This document shows, piece by piece, positions 34,015 to 45,572 of a stretch of 64,000 nucleotides of DNA (within the stretch, counting starts at the first letter, position 1; every line of letters starts with the position of its first letter). The notes beneath the pieces are model-generated. The model did not search any database. It saw only the letters and a program-made list of their open reading frames with translations, and was not told the DNA's origin. Both the position numbers and the translations under genes were made by a program. The stretch comes from Dugong dugon (Eukaryota > Chordata > Mammalia > Sirenia > Dugongidae). Where the stretch lies: the NCBI GenBank assembly GCA_030035585.1, contig CM057462.1:115377234-115441233 (forward strand). The letters run 5' to 3'.

Positions 34015-34319
34015 ACATGGGTGCATTGGTGGTTCAGTGGTAGAATTCTCACCTTCCATGCTAAAGTCCCTGGTTCAACTCATACTGGTATGATGCTGAA
34101 CAGATTTCAGTGGAGCTTCCAGACTAAAAAGAACTAGGAAGAAAGTCCTGGCAATCTACTTTCAAAAATCAGCCAACAAAAACTCTATGTATCACAATGG
34201 TCTGATCTGCAACCAATCATGGGGATGGGCTAGGACTGAGCAGCATTTTGTCCTCTTGTGCATGGGGTTGCCATGAGTTGAAGCCAACTCGATAGCAGCT
34301 AACAACAACAACAATAACA
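34015..34319 (+). mobile_element. tRNA-Gly-headed, RTE-tailed SINE
   Basis: The head from 34023 ('gcattggtggttcagtgg', 'tagaattctcacc') is tRNA-Gly-like. The body ('gctgaacagatttcagtgg', 'agcttccagactaa', 'caatctacttt' and 'aaaactctatg') resembles the RTE 5' leader at 36286. The tail ('gggttgccatgagttg', 'agctaacaacaacaac') resembles the RTE 3' end. The flanks actctatga at 34006-34014 and 34320-34328 are a TSD. A shared 3' end with RTE indicates mobilisation by RTE machinery. Confidence 0.85.
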
Positions 34320-34328
34320 ACTCTATGA

Positions 34329-34684
34329 GAGGAGTTGGTGCAATCATTTTAAGATAATCTAAAACCGCAACACAATGGGCATTTACTTAGCCTTAGAGGC
34401 AGGTGTGAGCAAGACTTTTACCTTCAAAAGAAAAAAAATAAGAAAGGCTTAATGGATATATTTTATAAAATTACTGCTTCAGAAGGAAAAATATTTATAT
34501 CTATTAAAATCATTATCCTCAATTTCTACTTTCAACCCCAGTGGAGTGTGTGTGATTTGGGTGGAAATGAGGACAGAGGAGGATAATTGAGATTTGAATC
34601 TTGATTCTTCTATTTCCCTGGTGAGGTATGAGACTCTAATAATGGAAAATATTTGCCCAGAAATGCTGTTTTTTACCCTTGGGC
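34329..34684. other. No recognisable feature
   Basis: Unique-looking sequence; nothing recognised. Confidence 0.4.
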
Positions 34685-36022
34685 CAGTGGTTCTCAACAT
34701 ATTATCCACAGGCCCTTGGGTACAGCTGAGGCATTTCTAGGAGGTCCACAAGGTCAAAACTATATTTATATAAATACCAAAATGTTATTTGACTTTTCTG
34801 TTGTGTTGACTTTTGCACCGATGGTGCAAAAGCAATGGTGGATAAAACCAGGGGTGCGCTAGCAGGAAGTAAGGCAGTGGCAACAAATTATATGAGTAAT
34901 CATCATATTCTTCACTAACAGATACTTTTTTTAAAAACAATGCCAATTTATTTTAAAAAATGTTTTGTTGAAGCAGTAAGAATTATTAATTTTATTAAAC
35001 CTTGACCCTTCATTATACGGGCTTCTAATATTTAGTGTGACAAAATGGGAAGTACACAACAAGTACTTCTGTTTCATATTAAAGCATTACAGTTGTCTCA
35101 AGGAAAAGGACCTGTCTGCTCAAGTTGAGCTGCACTAGCTACATTTTTCATGAAACATCATTTTTATTTAAAAGAATGACTGTCAGACAAATTTAGTTAC
35201 TCAGACTTGGGTGTTTGGCAGACATTTTATCAAAAATAAACTAGGTAAAATCGTCACTTCAAAGAAATATTTGTTTCAATGTATAAATTTGAGCTTCTAA
35301 GGAAAAATTAGAACTTAGAAGAAATTAGAATTTGGATAACTTCCCAATTCTTAAATACTTTTCTGTTGAGATCAATGGGGATATACACAAATGTGATTTT
35401 TTTAATTGTATAAGGAAATTTGTCCAACATTTGGAAAATCTACATTACTCTGTAAATCAGTAATTTACAAATTACCACCATATGATGCTACAAAATTAGG
35501 CACTGGTAAATGATCCATTCAAAATACAAGTATGCCAAACATTCTAAGACAGTAGAGCATGAAAAGTTCATTGATACAGTTGCCGATCCACGTTGCAACT
35601 AACCTTAAGAAATTAACATATATCAGTTTATCGTATAATATAAAATAGGAATATCCACATATGTTTGAAAAGGCTATTAAAATATCCCTTCTTTTTCCAA
35701 TCATATAATCTGCATGGTCAGATTTTCTTCACATACATCAAAACAAAATATTGCAAAAGATTGCATTCAAAAGTAGATATGGTACTCTTCTCGTTATTTT
35801 TTTTTTCTTAGAAAAATATTTTTATAAAAATATGTTACTTATGTTAATATATCATGGGTTTATTATTGTTATTTTAAATTAATAGATATTTTAAATTTCC
35901 CTGGGTTTATCTCTTATATGTTAATATCAATAGATATAACTCATATAACAAATGCTCTTTGGCATCTTCAATAATTTTTTATTACAAAGGATACCAGAGA
36001 CCAAAAAGTTTGAAAACCATTG
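34685..36022 (+). mobile_element. hAT-Charlie-type DNA transposon relic
   Basis: Terminal inverted repeats: the left end starts CAGTGGTTCTCAA, and the right end reversed reads CAATGGTTTTCAA. Inside, a degenerate hAT transposase reads in shifting plus-strand frames, for example 'HHFYLKE' then 'SYSDLGVWQTF' near 35160-35230 and 'EKAIKISLLFP' near 35670 (C-terminal dimerisation region). Frames are full of stops. The typical 8-bp TSD is not recognisable. Confidence 0.7.
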
Positions 36023-36274
36023 ATTTAGAAATACATTTTATGTGTCATGTCTCTCCAAGTTATATTATTAGATTATTATTCTAAAGTATTTTTTTATTGA
36101 GCTAGGTTCTCCCCTGTGTAGTATTGGAGTTGGTATGGCTGGTTGGATAATTATTTACCTGACACTTTATGTGTCTGGTATAGGCAGCAACTGTCTGCAT
36201 CCTGGCAGGAAGTTACCTCATGAGTTTTGTATAGGTACAGAATGGACAGAAGGGAGAATAAACAGTAGCTAACT

Positions 36275-36285
36275 ACTTATTGGAT
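36275..36285. repeat. TSD, left copy, of the full-length RTE
   Basis: acttattggat here and acttattgaat at 39461-39471 differ at one base. They define the ends of the RTE insertion. Confidence 0.85.
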
Positions 36286-39200
36286 CCACCACTCATCTGT
36301 CAGTTTGTCATACTGCGGTGGCTTGAATGTTGCTGTGGTGCTGGAAGCTACGCCACCGGTATTTCAAATACCAGTAGGGATATGTATGATGGACAGGTTT
36401 CAGCAGAGCTTCCATGACTAGGCAGAAGGACATAGCAATCTACTTCTAAAAAATTAGTCTGTGAAAACCTTATGAATAGCTGTGGAACATTGTCTATTAT
36501 AGTGCCAGAAGATGAGCTCCTCAGGTTGGAAGGGACCCAAAATATGACAGGGGAAGAATTGCCTCCTCAAATTAGAGTCAACCTTAATGATGTAGATGGA
36601 GTCAAGCTTTTGGGACCTTCATTTTCTGATGTGGCATGACTCAAAATGAGAAGAAACAGTTGTAAACATACATTAATAATCAGAACGTGGAATGTACAAA
36701 GTAGGAATCTAGGAAAATTGGAAGTTGCCATAAATGAAATGGAATGCATAAACATCAATACCCTAGGCATCAGTGAGCTGAAATGGACTGGCATTGGCCA
36801 TTTTGAATCAGACAATCATATGGTCTACTATGCCGGCAATGACAACTTGAAGAGGAATGGTGTTGCATTCATCATCAAAAAGAACACTTCAAGATCTATC
36901 CTGAACTACAAGGCTGTCAGGATAATATCCTTAAGTCTATAAGGAAGACAAGTTAATATGACTATTATTCAAATTTACACATCAACCACTAATGCCAAAG
37001 ATGAAGAAATGGAAGCTTTGACCAAATTCGGCAGTCTGAAATTGATCAAACATGCAATCAAGATGCTTTGATAATTACTGGTGATTGGAATGCAAAAATT
37101 GGAAACAAAAAAGAAGGATTGGTAATTGGAAAATATGGCCTTGATGATAGAAATCATGCGGGAGATGGCATGATAGAATTTGCGAGACCAAGGACTTATT
37201 GCAAAAGCCTTTTTTCAACAACATAAAGGGCAACTGTACTCATGGACATCATCAGTCAGAAAACATAGGCATCAAATCAACTACATCTATGGAAAGAGAC
37301 TATGGAGAAGCTCAATATCATTAGTCAGAACAAGGGTGGGGGCTAACTGCAGAACAGACCACCAACTGCTCCTATGCAATTTCAAGTTGAAGCTGAAGAA
37401 AATTAAAACAAGTCCATGAGAGCCAAAGTACAACCTTAAGTATATCCTACCTAAATTTAGAGACCATCTTAAGAAAACATTTGATGCCTTGAACACTAAT
37501 GACTGAAGACCAGTCAAGTTGTGGGAAGACATCAAAGACATCACATACGGAGAAAACAAAAGGTCATTAAAAAGACAGGAAAGAAATAAAAGATCAAAAT
37601 GGACATCAGAAGAGATTCTGAAACTTTCTCTTGAATGTAGGGTAGCTAAAGTGAATGGAAGGAATGATAATGTAAAAGAGCTAAACAGAAGATTTCAAAG
37701 GGCAGCTGGAGAAGACGAAGTAAAGTATTATAATGAAATGTGCAAAGACCTGGAGTTAGAAAACCAAAAGGAAAGAAGAGGCTCATCATTTCTCAAGCTG
37801 AAAGAACTGAAGAAAAAATTCAAACTTCGAGTTGCACTCTATGGGCAAAATATTGAATGACACAGGAAGTATCAAAAGAGGATGAAAGGAAGACACACAG
37901 TCACTGTACCAAAAAGAATTAGACGACATTCAGCCATTTCAGGAGGTAGCATATGATCAAGAACCGATGGTATAGAAGGAAGAGTCCAAGCTGCGCTGAA
38001 GGCACTGGCAAAAACCAAGGCTTCAAGAATTTATGGAATACCAATTGAGATGTTTCAACAAATGGATGCAATGAGGGAAGCACTCACTCGTCTATGGCAA
38101 GAAATATGGAGGACAGCTAACTGGCCAACCTACTGGAAGAGATCCATATTTGTGCCCATTCGAAAGAAAGGTGATCCAATGGAATGTGGAAATTATGGAA
38201 CAGTATCATTAATATTACAGGCAAGTAAAATTTTGCAGAAGACAGTTCAAAAACGGTTGCAGTAGTTCATCAACTGGGAACTGCCAGAAATTCAAACCGG
38301 CTTTGGAAGAGGATGTGGAAAGAGAGATATCATTGTTGATATCAGATTGATATTGGCTGAAACAGAGAATACCACAAAGATGTTTACACTTGTTTTATTG
38401 ACTATGGAAAGGCATTCGACTGTGTGGATCACAATTATAGATAACATTGAAAAGAATGGATATTCCATAACTCTTAATTGTGCTCATGTAGAGCCTGTAC
38501 ATAGATCAAGAGGCAGTCTTTCAAACAGAACAAGGGGATACTGTGTGATTTAAAATCAGGAAAGGTGTGCATTAGGGTTATATCCTCTCACCGTACTTAT
38601 TTGATTTGTATGCTGAGCAAATAATCCGAGAAGATCATGGTGTCAGGATTAAACGAGGATTCATTAACAACCTGAGATATACAGATGACACAACCTTGCT
38701 TGCTGAAAGTGAAAAGGACTTGAAGCACTTACTGATGAAGATCAAAGACTACAGGCTTCAGTATGGATTACATCTCAACATAAAGAAAACAAAAGTTCTC
38801 ACAACTGGACCAATAAGCAACATCATGATAAATGGAGAAAATATTGAAGTTGCCAAGGATTTCATTTTACTTGGATCTACAATCAATGCCCATGGAAGCA
38901 GCAATCAAGAAATCAAACGATGTATTGCATTGGGCAAATGTGCTGCAAATGACCTGTTTAAAGTGTTAAAAAGCTAAGATATCACTTTGAGAACTAAGGT
39001 GAACCTAATCCAAAGCATGGCATTTTCAATTGCTTTATGTGCATGCGAAAGCTGCACAATGAATAACAAAGACTGAAGAAGAATTTATGACTTTGAATTA
39101 TGGTCTTAGTGAAGAATTCTGAATATACCATGGACTGCCAGAAGAACAAACAAATCTGTCTTGGAAGAAGTACAGCAACAATATTCCTTAGAAGTGATGA

Positions 39201-39460
39201 TGGCAAGACGTCATCTCACATACTTCAGACAAGTTATCAGGAGGGACCAGATCCTGGAGAAGGACATCATGCTTGGTAAAGTAGAGGGTCAGTGAAAGAG
39301 AAGAAGATCCTCAATGAGATGTATTGACACAATGGCTGCAACGATGGGCTCAAACACATAGCACGGATTATGTGGATGGCACAGAATCGGGCAATATTTT
39401 GTTCTGTAGTTCATAGGGTCACTGTGAGTTGAAACTAACTTGATGACACCTAACAACAAG
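36286..39460 (+). mobile_element. Full-length RTE (BovB-like) LINE, copy D
   Basis: 3,175 bp bounded by an 11-bp TSD. It has a ~350-bp 5' leader, one long ORF (endonuclease, then reverse transcriptase), almost no 3'UTR, and an (aac)n-type tail rather than poly(A). This layout is diagnostic of RTE-clade LINEs. The leader carries the 'gtcatactgcggtggctt' block shared with the SINEs and deletion derivatives here. Confidence 0.9.
36636..39432 (+). pseudogene. RTE ORF (endonuclease-reverse transcriptase), broken
   Basis: The likely original start is ATG at 36636 (as in the 62791 copy), followed by a frame change. The endonuclease shows 'TWNVQSRNLGKLEVAINEM' and 'ISELKWTGIGHFESDNHMV' (36646-36942). 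The linker is 37519-37860. The RT begins 'MFQQMDAMREALTRLWQEI' and 'WPTYWKRSIFVPIRKKGDP' (38050-38265), and the catalytic box reads YTDD within 'FINNLRYTDDTTLLAESEK' (38606-38977). The C-terminus ends near 39432. At least six frame breaks, and the usual YADD is changed to YTDD. Confidence 0.85.
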
Positions 39461-39471
39461 ACTTATTGAAT
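39461..39471. repeat. TSD, right copy, of the full-length RTE
   Basis: acttattgaat, partner of 36275-36285. Confidence 0.85.
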
Positions 39472-39973
39472 ACTATGCTCATCCATGATACTCAGTTGGC
39501 TGTATCCACTTTCCAGTGAGTACTCTGGGATTCACAGACATGACATACTACTGTGAACATGTCATGTATCAGTGAGCTTTGTGAGGTTATACAGTGTTCT
39601 CAGTAGTACCCACATTCCATCCACAGATGAATTTAACATCAATAAATGGAGAGGATCAAAGTCCCTGAGTATTCACAGATCTATTTGTTCTCTTAGGTAC
39701 TACATAAGACCCAGACAAGACACTTGTTCTGTAGATACCTAATGTAGATTCTACATTGTCTCTTGTGTATGTAGAAGTTGACTAAGCTAATGTAAGCATA
39801 GTTAAATGGGTAAGTATGATTTCAGTACATTTCCAGGGGTGATTTTGGACTTCCAGCTTGTCCAAAGAGTGTCTAATTTTAAAATTATTCATTGAAAATA
39901 CTTTACAAACTATTTCCTAATATTTGATAATAATATATGTGGTAGGATAGGTTATGCAGGAAACAGAGTATGA
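39472..39973. other. No recognisable feature
   Basis: Unique-looking sequence between the RTE and the MITE. Confidence 0.4.
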
Positions 39974-39981
39974 GATGGAGA

Positions 39982-40347
39982 CTCGGGCATATTATCCAAT
40001 AGGCAAGATCCAGATCATCTGTAGTAAACAATTCCACATTTTTTAACACATCAAAGATTCTGCTTCTAGGTATGGCTGGCATCTGTCTCTCTCCCAACCC
40101 TATAGCACCTTCCTACAGAATCAAAACCTCTTTTCAAATTTACAGTCCCTAACAGGGGTGGATGACTCAGTAAGCAAGGTAAGCATGAGCTTACTTGTGC
40201 TTACTTACTAATCTGTAGTGAAAAATTTCACATGGGTTTTACCACACCAAAGATGTGGTGAAACCCATTTGAAATTGTTTACTGCAGATGATCTAGTAAG
40301 CAAGGGAAGCACCATGCTTACCTTGCCTATTGGACAATCTGCCCCTG
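39982..40347. mobile_element. Composite palindromic hAT-type MITE with 8-bp TSD
   Basis: An identical 8-bp repeat, gatggaga, flanks the element at 39974-39981 and 40348-40355. The left end 'ctcgggcatattatccaata' matches the inverted right end 'caggggcagattgtccaata', so these are terminal inverted repeats; the CAGGGG type fits the hAT superfamily with its 8-bp TSDs. It is a left arm (39982-40055), ~97 bp of unrelated spacer, then a complete palindromic unit at 40153-40347. No transposase is encoded. Confidence 0.75.
40153..40347. repeat. 195-bp near-palindrome (MITE unit)
   Basis: The left arm 'caggggtggatgactcagta' pairs with the inverted right arm 'caggggcagattgtccaata'. The arms then match through 'gcaaggtaagcatg' to the centre 'accacaccaaagatgtggtg' near 40250. 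Folded, most of the element forms a hairpin. The second copy of the family is at 63564-63784. Confidence 0.8.
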
Positions 40348-40355
40348 GATGGAGA

Positions 40356-41239
40356 CTAGTATGTAGATGCTAGAGAAACAGCAGGAGTAAATGAGATAGG
40401 ATTGAACAGAGAGAAAAATTATGAGAGAGGTCTCAGTCAATCCCAAGGGGATCTCTGGAGCTGGGATGGTCCTGTAAAGTGTTCCTGAATGGAGGGAACA
40501 GAACCAGACATTCAACTCTGAATCTACCAGTAATGGAATGTTGGCTGCCTCCAGGGAGGGGGCTGTAAAATTTGGTGAATCCAGAGAAGGACTCAGCCGT
40601 GAGGGGTTAGTAGATAACATTCAGCATCTAGGAGAATGAATGCCTCAATCCTGAAGGGAGGATCTGGGCAACACACCACAGCATCCACTGTAATGGACAT
40701 TCTGTATTTTCTGCCATTTTGCATTTTCTTATCAATGACATGGGATAATACCGATAACCTAAACCTGCATTTCCTTAGAATGTTTTCTGTCTAAAGTAGT
40801 ATTGATTGTTGTCTAATCTAGCAATAAGGAGAAGGACTGAATATTCATAAAACATAGTGAAGACAAAGGAGAAATTAGAAGAAGTTCTCCCCACACACCC
40901 CCCCCCCAAAAAAAAAAAAATCTGTGAAATTGAAGCAAAGACCACATTCACAGGCTGACTTGAGGGTGCTCAATTGGGAAATAGTTTATTTTTTGTGATA
41001 GGCTATGTCTAAAATCTAGTCCCCGAAATGTCTGCTAATATAACATCACAAACTTCTACAAGTCATATTCATTGTTTCACTTTTTCATATTTTCTCAGGA
41101 ATCTATAAGGCCCACTATTATGGAAAAGGGATCTTAGTAATGGCAACTTTGTGAATAACTTTGTGGATAAGAATCAGCATGAATTCAGTCTCCAAAATAT
41201 GGAGATTGATCCTGTTCATGCTTTCCTACTTCTTAATAA
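40356..41239. other. No recognisable feature
   Basis: Unique-looking sequence; a C-run/A-run junction at 40899-40920 is low complexity. Confidence 0.4.
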
Positions 41240-41880
41240 TTTCTGACACCAGCTACTCATGTACACACTCTCTCTCTGACCCTAGCCAATCAGAGCTAGG
41301 ACAGATCTTACAGTTAAAAGGACAGCATCCTTTAGCCTGCCGAATAACAAGTTTGGGAGTCCACATGATACCCTTACTTTCACCTGCTGGTTCTCTTTCT
41401 CCTTTGGGTTCTATAATTTTGCTGAAACATCTCACAGAACCACTGAGAGTACTATGCTTATGATTACAGATTTATAATAGCAAAAAGGATACAAAGCAGG
41501 TTCATCATAAGGAAGAGATGGAATGGCAAGATCTGAGAGGATTCCCACCATGGAGCTTCCATGACCCAAAAAGGTTGCGTCAACTTCTCTTCACTGACCA
41601 GGAAGCTCTCTGAGCCTCTGTGTTCCAGGCTTTTATTGGCTGGTCCTGCATGATAGGCTAAATCATGCCTCCTGAGGCTAGTTGCTATCAGCCTCCCAGG
41701 AGAGTGTTTTCTGGTATGGTCAGCTCCCACTTCCCCAGCACAAATCCTCAGGTGTGACCTGGAAGTTTCAGACCAAGGTACCCCAGTTACTCCAAGGGTT
41801 ATTTCTTAGGAACTAAGGACAAAGGCCACCTTACTTTGGGTAAAGCTAAATTCTTTACCCTACAGCAACACAGAAAGTTT
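41240..41880 (-). mobile_element. Probable old LTR remnant
   Basis: 'gaaacatctcacagaacc', 'gattacagatttataatagc', 'gaccaggaagctctctgagc', 'ccaggcttttattggctgg' and 'gctaaatcatgcctcctg' resemble a known class of old mammalian LTR sequence, by eye only. Family, orientation and ends are uncertain; no TSD found. Confidence 0.35.
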
Positions 41881-41904
41881 AGAAAGTTAGAATTGGATGA
41901 GATT

Positions 41905-42165
41905 TTAAGGTTTATCAAGTCCAGCCTCCTTATTTTTCAGATGAGTTACTAACAGCTATGTATTGAGTACATGCATTGTTTCCAATGTTATGCTATTCAA
42001 ATTATATCGTCCTCTCTTATCCTCACCACATTCTTGCAAGGTAGTTTTTTTTAATGTTTGTTTTACAAATGAGGAAAGTGAAGCCCATAGAGCTCAGAGT
42101 ACAGTCTCAAAGTCACGTATCCAGTAAAGAGCTAAGCTGGAATCAATATCCCGGTCTGTTCGAAT
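41905..42165 (-). mobile_element. MIR SINE remnant
   Basis: 'cagctatgtattgagtacatg', 'cctcaccacattcttgcaagg', 'caaatgaggaaagtgaagcc', 'agtcacgtatccagtaaag' and 'gctaagctggaatca' follow the reverse MIR consensus in order. Confidence 0.7.
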
Positions 42166-42644
42166 TGACCCTTGAAACTGCACTTAAATACTGAAGTAAA
42201 CTACTTACACAGATGGCTCTGACACATTTTATTCAGGAATGGTACTGATAGCCCATCTTTAAATGAAAAACACAAATGTATCAGCAACTTAACTTTTGCC
42301 ACCTGATGGGTTGCTTTCTTGAGTCATTTCATGATTTTTGGAAACAGGATATTATAAATTTGGAAATGCTCATAATTATATATGACACTCCTGTCTTACC
42401 TAAAGTACAGTCATAAGTTCCAACCAAATATACTGTTTTCCCTAGAATATGGGTGATTCTGTGTACTGGAGATTCTAATGCTATTCTGGGCACCAGAGAG
42501 ACAGAATTAAAAGAAGAAATTAGTGAATCCTGATACCAAATTTGGCTTAGCTTCTCTTATCCTACTAAACCCATTCCTCAGACTGTACGTTGACATTTTT
42601 TTCTCTTTCTTGTTCCTTTAAGCCTGTCCTTGTTGTTGTTTTGG
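42166..42644. other. No recognisable feature
   Basis: No gene or repeat seen. Confidence 0.4.
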
Positions 42645-42770
42645 GATTTTTTTGTTTGTTTTTTACTTTTATTGAAATATGCACTACATATAGAAAAGTG
42701 CATATATCGTACACATACAGTTTAGTGAATTGCCACAATCTGGAAACACCTGTATAGCCTGAATTTTGTA
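42645..42770 (-). mobile_element. Possible old L1M 3'UTR fragment
   Basis: 'acttttattgaaatatgcac', then 'cgtacacatacagtttagtg' and 'ccacaatctggaaacacc', resembles a 3'UTR segment of old L1M elements. Short and diverged. Confidence 0.35.
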
Positions 42771-43531
42771 CTCTTTTTAATACGTATAAATGTAATTTGG
42801 TTAGAGGAAAAAGCCACATAATGCAATTTGCCCTCCCCTCCCCTGGTTTCCATCTCTGGTAGAGTTCTGTGACTGGAAATTTCATATTTTATAAGGAGAA
42901 GAGCAAGGGTTTCCTTTTGACAGGTGGTAAAAGGTAGGAATAAAAGGTAAATTGAAATAACTTGAACTTAAAAATCAGGGTACAAATATATCATCAGGGA
43001 AAAGACTTGAAAGAGAAGGGGTTAGGAGAAAATTGTCTTAATCTGGCTCAGTAGAACTGGAATAAGCAATTTCGGGTAGAGTGTAAATGTGATAGATGTT
43101 GCAAAAACAGAAGCAATAAGATATGCCAACTATTGTCCATAAGGTGCAGAGGAGAGGAGAAAGGAAGACATGGTCCTGATGTTTGAACTCAGGTGTTTGG
43201 GATGCTATGGATACTATTGAAATGAAATACGACTAGAAGAGACTGGTTTTGGGGGAACATAGTGGAGAATTTCAAGACAGTGTGATGTCAATAATGCCAA
43301 TTGCTTTACAAAGAACAAGAAGAGGAAGGCTGAAGAAACATCACTGGATTTACTTACTGGAGCAAAAAATAGATCAGAAGGAGTGAATAAGTAACAAAAA
43401 CGGGGAACCAATGAGTGTACCCTCTCCTTTCAAGGAGTTTTACATGAAAGAAACAAGATAGCAAATCCAAAAATTGCCTGGATCTTGGAAAAGCTCAGTA
43501 AGGGCAAATCATATGTACATAATGAGGTGTT
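42771..43531. other. No recognisable feature
   Basis: Purine-rich in places; no gene or repeat recognised. Confidence 0.4.
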
Positions 43532-43544
43532 AAAGTCTTAGTGA

Positions 43545-43870
43545 GATATAGAATTCTCCCCTACCGTTTGGGAGACCTAGGTTCAATTCCTGGACAATGT
43601 ACCTCATGTGCAGCCACCACCCATCTGTCAGTGGAGACTTGCCTGTTGCTATGATGCTGAACAGGTTTCAGTGAAGCTTCCAGACTAAGATGAAGAGGAG
43701 GAAATTCCTGGTGATCTACTTCCAAAAAATAGGCCAATGAAAACCCTATGGATCACAAAAGTTCAATCCAAAACTGATCGTGGGGATGGCACAGGACAGG
43801 CAGTGTTTCCTTCTGTTGTGTATGAGGTCCTCGTGAGTCGAGGGCTGACTCCACAGCAGCTAACAACAAC
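43545..43870 (+). mobile_element. tRNA-Gly-headed, RTE-tailed SINE, longer form
   Basis: Starts within a tRNA-Gly-like head ('tagaattctcccctacc', 'aggttcaattcctggacaatg'). Then comes 'gccaccacccatctgtcag', which matches the very start of the full-length RTE leader ('ccaccactcatctgtcag' at 36286), then 'gctgaacaggtttcagtg' and 'ggtgatctacttccaaaa', and the RTE-like tail 'ctaacaacaacaaa'. A 13-bp perfect TSD, aaagtcttagtga, lies at 43532-43544 and 43871-43883. Confidence 0.85.
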
Positions 43871-43883
43871 AAAGTCTTAGTGA

Positions 43884-44689
43884 AAGAAAGAGGACATCGA
43901 CGAAGGGCACAACTGAAAGGCTTAAATGGCGGAGGAAAGCACTTTTCTATGCAATCAGAAGGAAAGGGTGGAATTACAGATAAAAGGAAACAGGAGGGAT
44001 CAAGCATTGGCTTTGACTCTCACTGGGAACTGAGAGATCATATCATATAAAAAAATTGAGGGTGGGAAGAAATCTTGGAATCAACGCGATGGGAAATACA
44101 AACAGCTGTAAATCATTGATAAGAACAAGTACTGTCAAGAAGCAATGAGGGCCCAGCTGAGTTTAGATAGCTCAGCTCAGAACTGTAGTGGAACAAGTCA
44201 ACCTGGCTTTATGGCTTTCTTCAACAGTGTGTGGCAGCCTGGGACTGGGAGCTGAGACGGCAGATGATGGTATTTACCCCTTCTTGGGATTGCAAAGGCA
44301 GCTCTGGGGCAAGAGAGTGTGAAAATCTAATAAAATGGCTGACCCTAGTTCAAGGCTGGTTAGGCAGGTAAATGAGGCCAGAAGAGGGACTGATGAACTG
44401 AGACAATAGTGAGCTATCAAGGGATGGGGAGGGGAGGAGTAATAATGAAACTGAGAAACAGATTTCATTAGAAGTGAGGAGATGAGAGACTTCTAATGAT
44501 AGGAGTTTGTGGTCAGAGTTTACTGTAGCTTGGATCAGATCATATTAGAAGAGAAACAGAAGGGACAGGTATGATCATGTTGGGCTTCTGAAGATTTGGG
44601 GGAGGAATGGTCTTAAGTTTGTTGCTTTTATTTCTATTTGTTTGTTTTAAAGCCAACTTTGTACGAGCTTTTCCAAACACAATCATAGT
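43884..44689. other. No recognisable feature
   Basis: Unique-looking purine-rich sequence; no gene or family recognised. Confidence 0.4.
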
Positions 44690-44950
44690 GACTGTATATC
44701 TAACAAGTCTAAAGATTATTGTAGGCAACAATCTTTCAAATTTGTAAATGAGTTTTATAAATTGTGAGGCCACTTTTATAAACAAGAATCCTCTTAATTG
44801 CCACAACAAACCAGTTACTTTCATTTTAAAGGTAATGAAACTGTAGGTCAGAGCAGTTTAGTAATTTACCTGAGGTCACAAAGATAGTAAGTAGCAGAAT
44901 AGGAATCCCAGGCAAGCCATCTGAATCCAAGGCCAGAGTTCCTTCAAATT
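44690..44950 (-). mobile_element. MIR SINE remnant
   Basis: 'aatgaaactgtaggtcagag', 'agtaatttacctgaggtcac', 'agatagtaagtagcagaat' and 'aggaatcccag' match the reverse MIR core. The left part is weaker. Confidence 0.6.
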
Positions 44951-45387
44951 TGGTGTCCTGAGTCATGGTTAGACTTGTGTTATCTGCCTTTGGTTTATGA
45001 CACTTCAGTAGTTTCTTTAAAACTTGGGACCTGTAGGCATGTGCTAATTTACACAGCTGAGTTATTTCTAGTTCAAAAATGAATATATATTTAATTATGC
45101 TCTCAGACACTGTAGATACAACTGTTGACTTGTACTTGATAAACAGAAGCAGTATCAAGTTTTAGGCATGATCATTTGAATGCGTCAACTTTATCTTAAC
45201 AATTACTTGAAAGTCGAGAAAATAAGCATTAAAAGGAGACATTTATGTATACTGTTATGGACTTGACTGATGTGAATATGATATGCACAATATAGACACC
45301 GCTTTTATTTTTTTTTCTCCTTCAGGGGGCAGGAGTTGAGAGGAATGGCAGGAAGCTGATCTGCATATCTCCACTTGTTAAGGTTGC
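44951..45387. other. No recognisable feature
   Basis: No gene or repeat recognised. Confidence 0.4.
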
Positions 45388-45398
45388 AGCAGATTATA

Positions 45399-45561
45399 CA
45401 GAATCAAACCCATTGCCACTGAGTTGATTCCGACTCATAGTGACCCTATAGGACAGAGTTGAACTGCCCCATAGGGTTTCCAAGGAGCAGCTGGTGGATC
45501 CGAACTGCCAACCTTTTGGTTAGTAGCTGAGCTCTTAACCACTGAGCCACCAGGGTTCCTT
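45399..45561 (-). mobile_element. AfroSINE, short form, with 11-bp TSD
   Basis: 'aatcaaacccattgccactg', 'gtgaccctataggacagag', 'ccaaccttttggttagtagc' and 'gccaccagggttcc'. A perfect 11-bp TSD, agcagattata, at 45388-45398 and 45562-45572 sets the ends. One of the best preserved copies in the window. Confidence 0.95.
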
Positions 45562-45572
45562 AGCAGATTATA

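Noticed and set aside
36286..39460. Host or bacterial retron/reverse transcriptase system
   Set aside because: The (aac)n tail, TSD and APE endonuclease upstream of RT identify an RTE LINE; multiple related copies are in the window.
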